From NCBI GenBank assembly GCA_963555705.1, contig OY743169.1, forward strand, positions 6,386,014 to 6,450,013: a stretch of 64,000 nucleotides of DNA, written 5' to 3'. Under the pieces are notes generated by a model. The model was given only the letters and a program-made list of their open reading frames with translations, was not told the DNA's origin and ran no database searches. This DNA is from Ligustrum vulgare. Lineage: Eukaryota; Streptophyta; Magnoliopsida; Lamiales; Oleaceae. The position numbers and the translations under genes are program-made. Below are positions 44,655-57,726 of the stretch, in pieces; within the stretch, counting starts at the first letter, position 1, and the number at the start of each line of letters is the position of its first letter.

Positions 44655-47600
44655 ACCAACAAAATCTAATGTTTGTCCTTGTGCTTTGTTGATAGTCATT
44701 GCAAAACATGGTCTTATTGGAAATTGAGTTCTTTTAAATGGAATTGAAGTCTTGTCGCTCTCTAACGGTATGAATGGAATTCTTGGTAAAAATGTCGGTT
44801 TGCCAACATATTCTCCAGATATAATTTCAGCAGCTATTAGGTTTTTTTCAAATTTTTTGCAAACCAATCTTGTTCCATTACAAAGTCCTTCAGATGGATT
44901 AATATTTCGCAACAACATGACTGGACAATTCAGTTTTAGGTTTAGTTCATGTGGCGAAATGCCATTTGGGGATAAACTATTTAAGAAGTCTTCTTGGAAT
45001 GTTTGTTCATATTTATCAGTCGTTTCATCAAAACTATAATATGTATACATTTGGCCGTGTAATTGATGTAATAGTAGATTATTTATTTGATCTACGGATT
45101 CATTTTTTGGTGTTAAAATAACTCTATTCATGACTTCACTCAAATTATCTATATAGGATTCCATATGCGGAAAAACAATCTCAATAAGATGTTTTAGAGA
45201 TGTCAGTTCGTCGTCGAATTGGAGTGTAATATTGTGAGGAAGTGTAATGGAGTCACATAGATGTTGTTTTTCGGTTCCATTGCCAATTCGTAGTAAATAT
45301 TTACAAAATTGTGGATCCATAAAAGCCCGCATGTTTTGCACAAGCGAGAATTTTATAAAGTAATGCCATAGAGGTGACGACACTAAACAAGCTTTCATTA
45401 TGTCTTCACGTTTTCCTCGTTGTACTACAGGTAAAACTTGTCTAAAATCTCCTCCTAAAAAAATAACTTTTTCACCAAATGGAAGTGTGGAATCCATAAT
45501 ATCTTTTAATAACTTGTCCACTGCTTCTATTGGGTAACGATGTATCATTGGAGCTTCATCCCAAATAATTAATTTACATAATTTCAATATTCTACCTATT
45601 GCTGATTGTTTTGTAATTGAACAATTTATAGTTCCAATTGTGTCTAAAGGGGTTTTAAATGTCGAATGAGCAGTACGTCCATTTGGTAATAAAGACGCAG
45701 CTACTCCTGATGATGCAGTCGCTATTGCAACTTGGTTTTTAGATCTAACATTTCCTAAAAGTGCTTTATACAAAAAAGTTTTACCAGTTCCTCCAGGGCC
45801 ATCGATAAAGTAAATATTAGAAGAGGAATTTATGACCGAATCCACAATTTTGTCATATGCATATCGTTGTTCGTTGTTTAAATTTTGTTCATAGAACGTT
45901 ATAGATTCATTGTCTGTATTTAGTATTTCTTGTGCAAACATTCTATCGAATCTTTCGTTGTCGTCTATATTAATAGTATGTGGTACAATTCCATAATCAT
46001 TTAAATTCTTTCTAGATGTCTCTAGTATGGAACCGATTTCATGTAGAGTTTTAAGTTCGGCTAATTCCTGTGATATCCCGTTATATATATAATCTTCAGA
46101 CATATTATACTTGAATTTGTCCCATAATAGTTTTGGGTCGTTTGGATTGCATAACGTTAATAAAGTTGAAAATAATTTTCGAAGAGAATCGGGCATTTGA
46201 TAAATTATTCCTTCTGACATGCATTGTTCACAATGATTATCTCCACTTAGTAGCCCATGTAGTAAAGCTAATTCTCGAAATGTATCAACTGTAATACCAT
46301 TAACTATTTTCAAATTCTGAAATGACAATGCACCTTTGACATGATTTAAGAGTACTCTTAAGAAATAACGTTCTCCTTCAATTGGGTTTGCATTGACAAT
46401 TCTTCCAATAACGTACAGTCCAAATTTTATTAGATGTGTTCCATACAAAATGTGTTGGGAAATCTTTATATAATATTGTTCGGGCAAATGAATTTGATAC
46501 ATTGGTCCTAAAATATTTTGTTAACATTGTTTTTTTTGCGTTATTTTTGTTGATCACATTTGTTAAAATATCTTCATCATGATATGTTATTAAATGTTGA
46601 TTTTCGAGATGTAATTGTAAGGATATAACAGTTGGAGAAATATCAGATAAAGGGAAAGAATAAATTCTCCATGATGCTTCTGGAGGAGAAATCCATCTAC
46701 CATTTTGAAAATCCGAAATTTCATCAATATTATTATGTTCTTCATTTGTACACATGGAGAAATTGACACGATCATGTCCTTTATAAATGCATTTATATAA
46801 ATATTTAACAGCTTTAACAGAAGAACATATTTCTATGTTTATATGACAGTCAAATTTTGCAGTTAAATAACGATTATGAGGAACAACCCATCGATTGTCG
46901 AGATAATGACCTCTAACATTAACAGAATGTCCATTGTTTGAGCGTTTGTAGATAGGGTATGAATTTTGACCTAAAGAAGTAAATACAGAGTAATCTCGTG
47001 GATATTTATTTTTACATGTTTGATCAGATTTCATACAAACATTTTTGTGATTTACCGATCCACAAGGTCCATGAATCATATGTTTAACAACAGTAGAATG
47101 TAAATATGGGTATGTATGTTCATCAGGTAATTCACAAGTTACAATTTTGTCTACCTGAGATGGTGTAAAAAATTTACAATTATTTTGAAATATTAACAAG
47201 AAATGTGCATGAGGTAGACCTCTCTTTTGAAATTCGACTACATAAATATAAGCTGCTATTGGTCCTAGAACATGTTTGTTTAAAAGGTCATTTTTTAATT
47301 CTTCAAGTTTAGCTTTAAAAACACGAGCAATAAGATCAGGTCGATTTTGTGAGATATCATAATATTGTAATTCATGTTTAATTTCTGGCCAATTAAGATT
47401 GCATGTCATAGTTAAAAAAATATCTGGTTTTCCATAACGTTGTACAAGAGCCATTCCATCTCTATATCTTTTTTGCATGTCCCTAGGTCCACATGTGAAT
47501 GACTGAGGTAGTATAATTTTTTTTCCAATCATATGTCCTTTATTTTCTTCATTTTGAATACTATCGACTATTCCTTGGTAAAGTTCAGCACATATTTGAG

Positions 47601-47803
47601 TTTGATTTTGACGAAAGTAGTCAAGTCTAGAAGTTTCAATTTTAATGTACATGTCAACAAAATATTGTTGTAAGATTCTACCAGAATGTAGTAAAATAGA
47701 ATTACCTGGTGAGCGAATCTGCAACTTATAGCAATAATATTCTCTACAGGATACCTGGAATCTTTTCTTACCGTATTTCAATGCTGTGAACGAATGGTAG
47801 TGT

Positions 47804-47891
<88 letters not shown>

Positions 47892-48904
47892 GAAAAATAA
47901 CAAGAAATAAAAATATGTAATTAATATGAAATCGTATATTTAAATTTACCTTGAGACTCTTTATGAATAAGTTGTTCAGGATCTGTCATATTGATTGGGT
48001 GTAACAGTTCGTTGATGCTATCATTTGATTGATGTAATGTAGATTTCTTTCTTTGAATGCCTTCATGCCATCCGTGTTCACCATATGTGAATAATAACGG
48101 GTACTGTAAAGGATCATAACATCCATAATAATAGTGAACTTTATGACATTGACCAGAGTGGCTATAAATGGAAATATCTCGTGATCTAATATCTGCAGAT
48201 GGGTCATCTTCGACCCATATTCCAGCAATTTGAGAAGTTGAAGGTGCATTGTAAATTCGTTGATCAAGATCAGGATGACATCTAATTTGAAGGCGTTGTG
48301 TGCGCAAATTTATATCATTGTTTAAGGAGCGAAAAAAAGTTGAATAAAGATTATGTCTAAGTATTTCAATAATTTGTAAAAGCACTGGTTCAATAAATTT
48401 CTCTGAGCTTTGAAGACGATTATATAGTTCATGTTCAGTATCATAAAAATATAATTGTAAGTAAGAAGCAGTTTTTTCAGATTGAGGTAAAAGTTGGTTT
48501 ATATAATGATACACTTGTCCTTGAACTCTAAATGTATATATCCCTTTATTTGCTTTACATAATTCCTTATCGTATTTTACTCCGAAAGATGTGAAAGCAA
48601 AATGATTGTTATAGGTTCTAACAACAGTCCTAAAATGTGACGAGTTTGTAGAATTAGATGTGAACAATTGAAATAAATTATCTGGTGGAGACTGTGAATG
48701 TAATTGTATTTTTCCAGAAGAACAACAAAATCCTTTACTTTCTGTGTGAAACTTTTTAGCACTACAATGACTACAATAAATTGAATGAGGTAATTGATAA
48801 AGACTTGTAGGTATAGACAACGTTGATATATTATTTTGTGAATGATGAGATTGTGAGATGACAGTTGTTTCAGTATTTGTATATAGTAAAAGAAGTTGTT
48901 TCAA
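44559..48904 (-). pseudogene. Helitron Rep/Pif1 helicase, frameshifted
   Basis: This is a rolling-circle transposase-helicase read from high to low coordinates. The first part, 47950-48904, has CSHCSAKKF and CCSSGK zinc-finger-like cysteines. An intron at 47784-47949 (AAG-GTAAAT ... TTCACAG) contains a (TA)n run. The Rep part, to about 46410, carries FLTMTCNLNWPEI, the HUH motif in GLPHAHFLL, and the tyrosine region YLYKCIYKGHDRV. A frameshift near 46410 separates WTVR from IGRIVNANPIEGERYF. The Pif1-like helicase, 44559 to about 46410, has Walker A GPGGTGKT, Walker B IIWDEAPM and the terminal VTLSRARTSKDV. An additional N-terminal exon probably lies at 49100-49280 (KRVNRSSTNRVKNYRARNK). Apart from the frameshift the frame is nearly complete, suggesting recent activity. 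Confidence 0.9.
47806..47885. repeat. (TA)n microsatellite in the Helitron intron
   Basis: About 40 TA units without interruption, placed between the inferred splice donor at 47949 and acceptor at 47784 of the Helitron gene. Confidence 0.97.
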
Positions 48905-49073
48905 ACGTCAATTGAGTGTCAAATTGGTACGGAATCAGACTGTTATGACGGTTGTCTGCAAAAAAAGAGTGCAAATAAATGTAGCAGTAATAGTATTGTG
49001 TACTATAAAATAGAAAATAAATTATAGTAAATATATTTTTAATAAGAGATATATAGTTAAAGAAATTTATTAA

Positions 49074-50119
49074 TTAATTTATATTATATATACATAGAAT
49101 GAATGTAATTATACATGTGGATGAGTTGTTCCGTCGACGTTTATCAACATGTGATAAATTTGATGCTTTATTTCGAGCTCGATAGTTTTTTACTCTATTT
49201 GTACTAGAGCGATTAACACGTTTTCCAGTTGTTTTATGTATTGTATCATCAATGGGTTGATTTGTTGATGTAGAAGTACCTTCCATTGCCAATTCGTAGT
49301 AAATATTTACAAAATTGTGGATCCATAAAAGTCCGCTGTTTTGCACAAGCGAGAATTTTATAAAGTAATGCCATAGAGGTGACGACACTAAACATGCTTT
49401 CATTATGTCTTCACGTTTTCCTCGTTGTACTACAGGTAAAACTTGTCTAAAATCTCCTCCTAAAACAATAACTTTTTCACCAAATGGAAGTGTGGAATCC
49501 ATAATATCTTTTAATAACCTGTCCACTATTTCTATAGCGTAACGATGTATCATTGGAGCTTCATCCCAAATAATTAATTTACATAATTTCAATATTCTAC
49601 CTATTGCTGATTGTTTTGTAATTGAACAATTTATAGTTCCAATTGTGTCTAAAGGGATTTTAAATGTCGAATGAGCAGTACGTCCATTTGGTAATAAAGA
49701 CGCAGCTACTCCTGATGATGCAGTCGCTATTGCAACTTGGTTTTTAGATCTAACATTTCCTAAAAGTGCTTTATACAAAAAAGTTTTACCAGTTCCTCCA
49801 GGGCCATCGATAAAGTAAATATTAGAAGAGGAATTTATGACCGAATCCACAATTTTGTCATATGCATATCGTTGTTCGTTGTTTAAATTTTGTTCATAGA
49901 ACGTTATAGATTCATTGTCTGTATTTAGTATTTCTTGTGCAAACGTTATATCTTCCTCTACCTGTTTTTTCTCATGGACAATTATATGTTGCATTATCAA
50001 GAGCTAGAACATCAAAAGATGTTAAGGTCTTAATAAAACCTTTAGATTTTAATTCAACGCATAAATCTTGCACAAAAAATGTTGTTTTCCATGAAATATT
50101 TCAATTAATCAACGTTTAA
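49074..50119 (-). pseudogene. rearranged partial second Helitron helicase copy
   Basis: 49281-49944 is almost identical to 45275-45939 of the main copy (Walker A, DEAP box), with a one-base deletion at about 49337 that shifts the frame after LVQN. At 49945 it joins, head to head, the helicase C-terminal codons in plus orientation (LPLPVFSHGQLYVALSRART, then SKDVKVLIKPLDF) through 50119. At the other end it abuts 49100-49280, whose minus-strand frame KRVNRSSTNRVKNYRARNK looks like the Rep N-terminus of the main gene. The open frames across these junctions are therefore chimeras and not one protein. High identity dates the rearrangement as recent. Confidence 0.85.
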
Positions 50120-50308
50120 ATTTTATTTTCTTTATTTTATACACACACACACACACACACATACAATTTTACACTACAACACTAAAACTTAGGCTCATTC
50201 CCACTTATGATGCCACCTCCTTATAAGTAAAATTATATTCCTTTTTAATTTTTTTTTTTGAAGCAAGGGAATTCTCTTTCAACATTACTCATACTTCATA
50301 ATTTCTTC
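49946..50308. repeat. inverted-repeat arm of the Helitron region, right
   Basis: This is the reverse complement of 44297-44654, including an (AC)n run at about 50142-50161. Homology of both arms ends at the same point (ATTTCTTC on this strand). A CTAG-containing sequence (GATGCCTCTAGTTATAT at about 50485-50501) after a short ATCG/CGAT stem is a possible Helitron 3' end but is unproven. Confidence 0.88.
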
Positions 50309-52584
50309 AATTCCATAATCATTTAAATATCCATTACTCATACTTTATAATCATTATAATTTATACCACATTTTTATCGTGTCTAAGTAACGAAATGTAG
50401 ATTATAATTGGTTCTCACAGCACCTAAAAAATACACCAAATCAATGTCCACCATGTTCCTTAGTAACGAAATTTTTATCGTGGCGATGCCTCTAGTTATA
50501 TATACAATGAGTACAGTCGATCGGTTTCAATACGATTTGGAGCTCATATTATTTAATTAAGATACAAGCAACTAATTCTCATCCGATCAATTATAATGGT
50601 AGCAGAAACACTGCTGAATTTTGATAGAAGATAAGTGGTATTATACTCTTGCGAATTGACAATTTTACATCTAAGAAACTTAGGTCGTCAAGGAATTTTC
50701 AATTTGACGTGCATGTTTGGCTGAAGCTTAAAAATAAGTATGAGTAATTTATTTTAAATAAACAAAGTAACTTAAACTCAATATCAAAATAAGTAGCTCG
50801 TTTAATCAGAAATTGTTTGGTTTTGCAAGTTTTGAAGGAATCTTGAGTTTTGGGGAGAATATGTGGTTGAAAATTTTGAAAAGTTATAGGTTACAATGTT
50901 TTGTAATGTTTTTGGCATTTCAAAATCAACTCATCGTGGTAACTTTGGTTGTGAAAATTATTAATTCGTGTTGTATATTAAAGAGGCAATACTGACTGCC
51001 TTCCCTTCTACATGTTGATAAGATTTAAGAAAACCCCTTTTTGGTATGTGTATTTATATTATTTATAATACACACAGCACACGATCATATCTCCGAACCT
51101 TTTTTTCATTTTTTAGTTTTTAATTTTTGTTTTTGTTTGCTGAGTTTTTTCTTTCATTTCTGGGGATTAGTGGTCCACAAATTTTTTTTTTTAAACTAAA
51201 ATAAAGTTTTTGTTCGATTATGTTGGAAAACTTGGAATGAATTATTATCTGTGAACCCATTTGAGGCGGAAATAAAATGATGACTATGGATGCTGGTGAA
51301 GCATTTTATTTTATTTTATTTTTCGAAAATGTTCAGATTTTATTTTTTATATGTTGAAAAGGAGGATGAAGACCGAGAGTCGAAGTTACATTTACTGTTC
51401 AATGTCATTTTTAAATGAACAGTTAGGCAAGGCCGTTACAATTCTATGTTTTTTTTATTTTTTTTTATTTTACACTTCTATGTATTTCCTCATTTTAGCT
51501 TTTACAGAAGTAATGTTAACATTTTACTTTTACTTTTTCCCATTCACATATTTGCATTTAGAAATCACGTATCTTTCTCTTTTCCCAAATTTTATACACT
51601 TTCATTTATGTAAACGATTTTCTGTATGAGTTTCTCATTTGACGTAACAAACCATTTCTTCCCCTCTGTCTCCGATAATATTTTCGATTTGATTATTTGT
51701 AGATCCCTGAAATTCTCCTTCGAGTAGATGACGATTTAGGTTTTCAAGTTTGTCTATTTCAGTAGTTGTGATTTCTTCGATTTTCAATCATATCTAAAGA
51801 GTTGGAAGCAAGAGCTTATAAATTATGTTATAAGTTGATGTAAATAGTTTGTAACGTGTGATGAGACAAAATCATAAACATCATAAACAAGGTAAGTACT
51901 CAAGGAATAATAATGAAAAGTCACAAGTTGATTCATAGACCTTGTGCACATGAAAGTGTTGTTCTATAAGCAGTCATAATTTAATCCTCTAAATCTTTTT
52001 CAACCATATGGGAAGGAAAAGCATATAATTATATAATTACTACTAATTATTAATCTCAATAAACTTGGGTAGGGGATAATTAAATATCAAGTTTTTTATC
52101 AGGTCTATTTGACAAAACTTTTTTAATTTCTAAATGTCATCAAATATGTCAGATTGAAGTATGTAATCAATATAAAACATTGTTGCCCTTGTTAGATTCG
52201 GTAGGCTTCCAGATCGCGAAGATCCAGTGTTCAAATTGGGCATTGAGAAAAATTAATAATCCGGTGATAATCTATAGATGTAGCCAGAAAATATATTAAC
52301 CTGTTAAAATATTCAAACCCGGACATTTTACTTGAAAGATACATCATAAATTATCAACACATGATAGTAGAAAAGAGTAGTATTTTTAGCCCACATGCAT
52401 ATGTTAAAAATTTATAATTCATGGTAAAGAATTATAATTACCGATAGAAATTGTGATACATATTCTACCTGCATTGATGTGTTTTCTGTTGATGTAATAA
52501 TACTGACAGTACAGCAAGAAATCAAGCATACAATAAATAAAAAAGCTTCTTTGAAATCCTTGAGCTGAAAACTTGGTTACCACA

Positions 52585-52694
52585 GAAGTAATGCTTGCTA
52601 GAATCATCAAGAATCCTGGAGAATATAGTGAAGCATTTGTTCAACAATTCAAGATATTTCAACAAGAACTTAAAGATTTATTTAATGGTGGAAG
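52585..52694 (+). other. candidate orphan exon
   Basis: Between ACCACAG and GGAAG-GTCTGG a frame reads [17 protein letters not shown], then [18 protein letters not shown]. The composition looks like real protein rather than chance, and the ends resemble acceptor and donor sites. I do not recognise the family, and no partner exons on this strand were found. It could be a captured exon, a pseudogene piece or part of a gene with exons that I missed. Confidence 0.3.
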
Positions 52695-53475
52695 GTCTGG
52701 TTTATGTATTTTTTTTTTTTTTTTTTTGCCTTTAACCATAGCATCTTCTTCTTAGCTTTTGTCTATTTGGAGATAGTACTGACTGAGAACATGAACATGT
52801 ATTGCAGTCTAAACCAATGATAAATACTATATTCAATTATCATTAAATTCTACAAAGAGACAAAAAGGTTCAAATATTCAAGAAGATCTATAGAGATTAC
52901 TGACGCTGAAATACCCATGCATTATTTAATTCATTATATTTAACATAATCATAAATTCAAATTGCACAGTGCATGTGATTTTACAAATAACAAAGAAAGA
53001 TTACGATTTTTTTCTTGGGGATCCATTGCAGGGACAGAATGCAATATTAAAATATAAAGGTAGTAATCATCTTGTAATGGTAAAGTTTCTTCATTCAGCT
53101 TACTATGTAAAGGATGCCATTTAACAATAAAACGGAGAGGGATTAATTGATGAATTCCACTCTTATAGCTATATGGAATGATATGATATCCTCTGTTCTT
53201 TCTAAATATCTTCTACATTTTCTCTTTGAAGAAATTTCATGTATCTGACAAATGAAACTGAGAAATTCCTAACTCAGTTTAATCGCATTGGTCTGTTATT
53301 TTGGAAATAGATTCACTGTAATTAAATTCTCAAGATCTCATATGCATTCATATTCAAGAACACCTCTTATTCTATATGAACATATCATATAAATAAAGAG
53401 TAAAAATGTATTAATATCATCTTGTAATGTAGGATTTTAAAATAAGAGGAGAGAGAGACTGCAAAAATAACCCAC

Positions 53476-53629
53476 CAGTAAGGTTGTCTTGAAGCCATTT
53501 TCAGCTAATGTGACTGCCCCGCCATCAAGAATACAAGCGCCTAGATTGGATTCAGAATGTAACGAAGTTCCCATGACTCCAGCAAATAATAAAAATGCAA
53601 CTTCCTTTAGCCTTCGGGAAAGCTTATCC
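53476..53629 (-). other. candidate orphan exon
   Basis: The minus strand reads DKLSRRLKEVAFLLFAGVMG, then TSLHSESNLGACILDGG and AVTLAENGFKTTLL, followed by a good donor (CTG-GTGGGT). The upstream acceptor is weak. The frame looks protein-like and is uninterrupted for 51 codons. The family was not recognised. It may belong with the possible first exon at 56092-56155 on the same strand, or be a transduplicated fragment. Confidence 0.35.
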
Positions 53630-55273
53630 CTTATAATCCAGAAGATAGCTCATTGACACCAGTAAAAGAATTCAAAATTTGGCTGAACTATGACAGGTTT
53701 TTTGAACCTAGTCATTAGAATGACAAAAAAAAAAAAAAGAATTTTAATGTTGCAAAAAATGAGATAAATCTTTTTGTAGAATTTCAACACTTGATGTTAA
53801 ACGATCTGTAGAATTGAAACAGATGATTTTGCATCGTACAATGATCCACAAATTGAAAATTATGACATTTAAATTTACCTACTCAGTCAGAAAACTCAGT
53901 CAGAAAATACAGTTCCATTGGAATGGCCTCTAAGCTAATATTCACAAAGAACCTACAGTAGAGGATAGACAAATATAAGTTTAGTAATAGATAATGATGG
54001 CAGCAAATTGAAAAAAATTCTTACTATGAACATATGATTCCTCAATACACTACCGAATTAAACATCTTCATTCTACAAAATCAAAAACTATTTCTGAAAG
54101 CACACTGAAAGATATACAAACGTTAAAACTTATAATCAACATAACAACGTTATATTAATTTTTCAATTATAAATTAAAAAAAAATAAAATGGAATCAGAC
54201 TATTTGGATATAAAGCAATCAATTGACTCAATTGATTGAAGCTTTTATGTCATGTTTTTTTTGCTATCTGCAGACAACTTAGGAAGCCAAGAATGTACCC
54301 CAGCATATGTCTCCCCTTGGACGAAGTGTCAGATGCTCAAGTCCAGAGTTCCCACAACATTATTCAGGACAATTCTTCTAACATTTTTCTCTTTCTTCTT
54401 AACCTAAGATTGGAAATAGAGACGATGGACAGTTCATAAATCGAGTTTAAAGCAATTATCAATATTTGCTAAAATTATTAATGCAGATATGGATAGTTGC
54501 TGCAAGAATTTGTGTTGGCTTTTTTTGCTGGAATATCCATCTTAGAAACAAATTAAAGCACAATGGATTATATTTCATTTGGACTTCATGAATACAGAGT
54601 GCAATTAATTCAGAAAAAAGAAGCTCTTCAATACTAACCTAAACTTGATTCTTTAAACCGAGTTTAACTTGTTCCAAATCGTTAAACACAATTTTTACCC
54701 CTGTACATAAATACCTTTTGAAATATTTTGACCCCTGCTATGTTTGTTTGTCAGGGCACTATATTGGTCATCAAAGCTTTACCACATGCCGTGCTCCGGT
54801 GTTCTAGAATTATTCTCACAAGAACCCTGTTGATGAAATGTGTTATGCAAGGAAACATACAAAATAGAATAAAAATATAAGAAAATATAAGACGTGTCAA
54901 ATGGTTACTAAAGCAGAAATAAAAAAGGAAAATAAAAAGGAATGAAAGAAACTTCTAAGAAGGAAAACTTTAGCTTGCCTGAGCTCAAGAGATCAAGTTA
55001 TACATGAATAAACCTGTATTCAGAAGTCAAAAAGACTAATCTTCCTCCAATTCACTACCTTATTATATGCAAATATAATTTGGTGGAATGGAATTGGAGC
55101 ATTCCAATCAAAATTCATACGTAACTGTTTCAAACTAAAAATATAAAATATCTTTCCAATTCTAAAGTTGAATTCTGTGAGCATGTTGTGTTTCTTCCGA
55201 AGCCTTTTATACTCATTTGTATTGTATTAATTGTATTAAGGTGAAAAGAAATATATTCAGAACGAGCCATCAC

Positions 55274-55485
55274 CAGAGCCGGACCAGCCTTGAAGATGAT
55301 GAAGCAAGGGCTTCAGGGACCACTAGCTTATGGGCCCCTTTTTTTTTTTTTTTTTTTCCTTCAGTTTTTTTTCTTAAAAAATTTTTTTCCGGGGGCGCTG
55401 CCCCCGAACCCCCGTAAAGCCCAGGGCCTATATCTCGAAAAACAACTGTTTGTTTCAGGTCTACAAAATCACAGGTACGGCTCTG
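55274..55485. mobile_element. hAT-like MITE, 212 bp
   Basis: The ends CAGAGCCGGACC and GGTACGGCTCTG are inverted repeats with one mismatch, flanked by the perfect 8-bp duplication GCCATCAC (55266-55273 and 55486-55493). The interior has a T run at 55340-55358 and the GC-rich GGGGGCGCTGCCCCCGAACC. No coding capacity. Confidence 0.93.
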
Positions 55486-56091
55486 GCCATCACCAGCTGT
55501 TGTAACTTCCTCCTGCCTGATTGATCACCTCGACTGGAGTCTAAGACCGATGGTAGTTGGTTCTCTTCATGTCACCGCTCATAGCACTGCTCTTGTCGTT
55601 TACTTTCATTGTTTTTCCAAATCATTCAGCTTATTCACCATGGCTCCAACTCACCTGACAAGATATTTGATGAGTTCACTAAGGTATTCAATATATGTTT
55701 AGCAAAAATTAGCATAAGTAGTGATTTCAGTTTATTTATTGCTTGAAGTCTTCTTTTGCACAAATATAATGATTGCCAAATGATTACTTCTGGTGTAATT
55801 CTAATTATATAATACATAACATAGTTGGGTCAGAAGTCCAGGTATAATTAATAATTGGCAAAATATACTGTTATATGTTATAATATCAGTGGTAACTAAC
55901 TTGTATTGAAAATACTGCCACCCAAGTGCTCTACCCAATGGATGAGATTTACAAAAATAAAAATAAAAAAACCAAAAATCGGAAGTTTAACAACACTTAA
56001 AGAACGAGTAAGAAATCGACAACTAACAGCCTTGGCCAGATTACCTGAAATCAAGGCAAGCACAAAGAAGAAATCGAAAAAAACGTCTCAC

Positions 56092-56155
56092 CCATAAGCT
56101 CAGTCACGAACACTGGGTCTGGCGATTGCAGCCCTACCTCCATTTCTCCATCCAT
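56092..56155 (-). other. possible first coding exon of a minus-strand gene
   Basis: The minus strand from ATG 56155 reads MDGEMEVGLQSPDPVFVTEL, then MG, followed by the donor GTGAGACG. Upstream, to about 56460, the minus strand is CT-rich (TCTCTCTTTCTCTTTC), like a plant 5' UTR. The protein is too short to recognise and no second exon is certain. A promoter or UTR of a now-lost gene is an alternative. Confidence 0.3.
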
Positions 56156-57117
56156 GGCCAAAGATCATAAAGAAAAGGTATTTGGTCAGAATTCGGAAAA
56201 ACACGGAAACGCTACTTTTTAAAAAAATGAGTGCCGGAAATAGCACAAATCTGAGGTTAATGATCGGTACCTCCCTTCGCATATTGTTTACACTTCTTCG
56301 AGTCCTGTGTGATTGTGGTGAGAGGAATTTTCGATTCCTCAATTTTCGGTTTTTTGTCGAGAGGTACATCTACGATTTTCATCGAAAGAGAAAGAGAGAA
56401 GGAAGAGCGTTTTATATTTTTTTTGAGAGAGAGAAGGAGATTTGGAGGATTATCTCATAGGAGAAGCGGCGGATCTGAAATGCGGATCTGAAATTGAGAT
56501 ATTTCAACTCTCTCACGTGTCAATAGGGTTACATAAATGAATAGTAATTCTTTCAAGCCTCTTTTATTGTAGGGGGAAATAATTACATTGTTGAGTCATA
56601 GCATATAAGAAAACTAAAAAAAAAAAAAAAAATCTAGAAAAATTTCTTTCCTATTTCTCTCCAAATCATTTAGGATTATAGGATAGATCATAGAAGTAAA
56701 GTGAATCAATTAATTTCCAAAATCCATAGATAGGATCCGAAAATAATGGCAAAAATCCATTAATTAGCAAATGAGTGGCGTTTAAGCAAAATCTATGCAG
56801 TTACCAATGGCTGCTAACCTGTCTGAATTAATACAGTAGTAATCTAAACCTTTTTCATACTCCTAGGAAAGGAAGAAAGTCAGCCAACAGCCACTCAACC
56901 AGAACCTTAAACTTGTAAGCAATGAGCACATGACATTAACACCTGTAACTCCGCAAAAGGTGGTATTAAACGGCAAATATGCATGAATTGTCCAAACGGC
57001 CAAACCCCAGGAAAAAAAGCAAACACAGTAGAGTTTTCTCTTTTGTTTTATTCCTGTTATGCTGAAGTAAATGAAAGTTGCCTGATCGAGGTAATTGATC
57101 TCTACCTGATGCAGATT

Positions 57118-57137
57118 CCCCCCCCCCCCCCCCCCCC
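57118..57137 (+). repeat. poly-C run of 20
   Basis: Twenty consecutive C, followed by GTTTTTTTAA, in the 5' region of the GT47 gene. Such runs are often polymorphic or mis-sequenced. A shorter run lies at about 59329. Confidence 0.85.
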
Positions 57138-57726
57138 GTTTTTTTAATGAAGTTCAGTTCGAAAAATTTTGTGGGAATTCAGAATTAATTTTTTGTTATT
57201 TGAGTTTTTCAATATTACTTTTGTTCAGTATTTAAAGAACAAAGAGATAGGATTATCTATTTTTTTGTTCAATTAATGTTTTTTCATAGATTCTGATATG
57301 GCTTAGGAGGGGAGTAGTTGTGAAAATTGTTTGTTTAATGTACTTCAGTAAATAGATATTATTCTGGTTTATTAATGTTGAAACCACATTTTATTTAGAT
57401 TTTTGTCTTGAAATGCAATTTACATAGAAATCGAATTCATTTTTTCATCAAATGCATTATTTCTTTTTTTTCATAAACGTGCATATGCTATTAGCGATAT
57501 CACGTTGAATTACCTCATCTGAGTTGTAATAGATGGCACATATTTTTTCAACAGTTAAACATGAGAGATTTCATAATTCTATATCAGTTTTTATGTTTCA
57601 TGTAAATATAGGTTATTAATTGTGAACTGGATTTGAGGACTAACATGACAGGGATTGAATTTTGAAATAATTAATGTATTCTTCGAATTTCAATCTATGA
57701 TTTTGCAGGATTTCATGATTCTAATC

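Larger units (their letters stand above)
50320..55265. other. region without a complete gene
   Basis: No complete coding sequence is supported. Two short stretches with protein-like reading frames and nearby splice-like sites are listed separately (52585 plus, 53476 minus). Otherwise the DNA is AT-rich, with T or A runs at about 52711 and 53727. A frame at 54270-54437 (plus) is open but gives no recognisable family. Confidence 0.5.

Noticed and set aside
47806..47885. (TA)n run considered as an assembly break inside the Helitron gene
   Set aside because: It lies cleanly between a GT donor and an AG acceptor that join the Rep frame in phase, so an intron explains it better.
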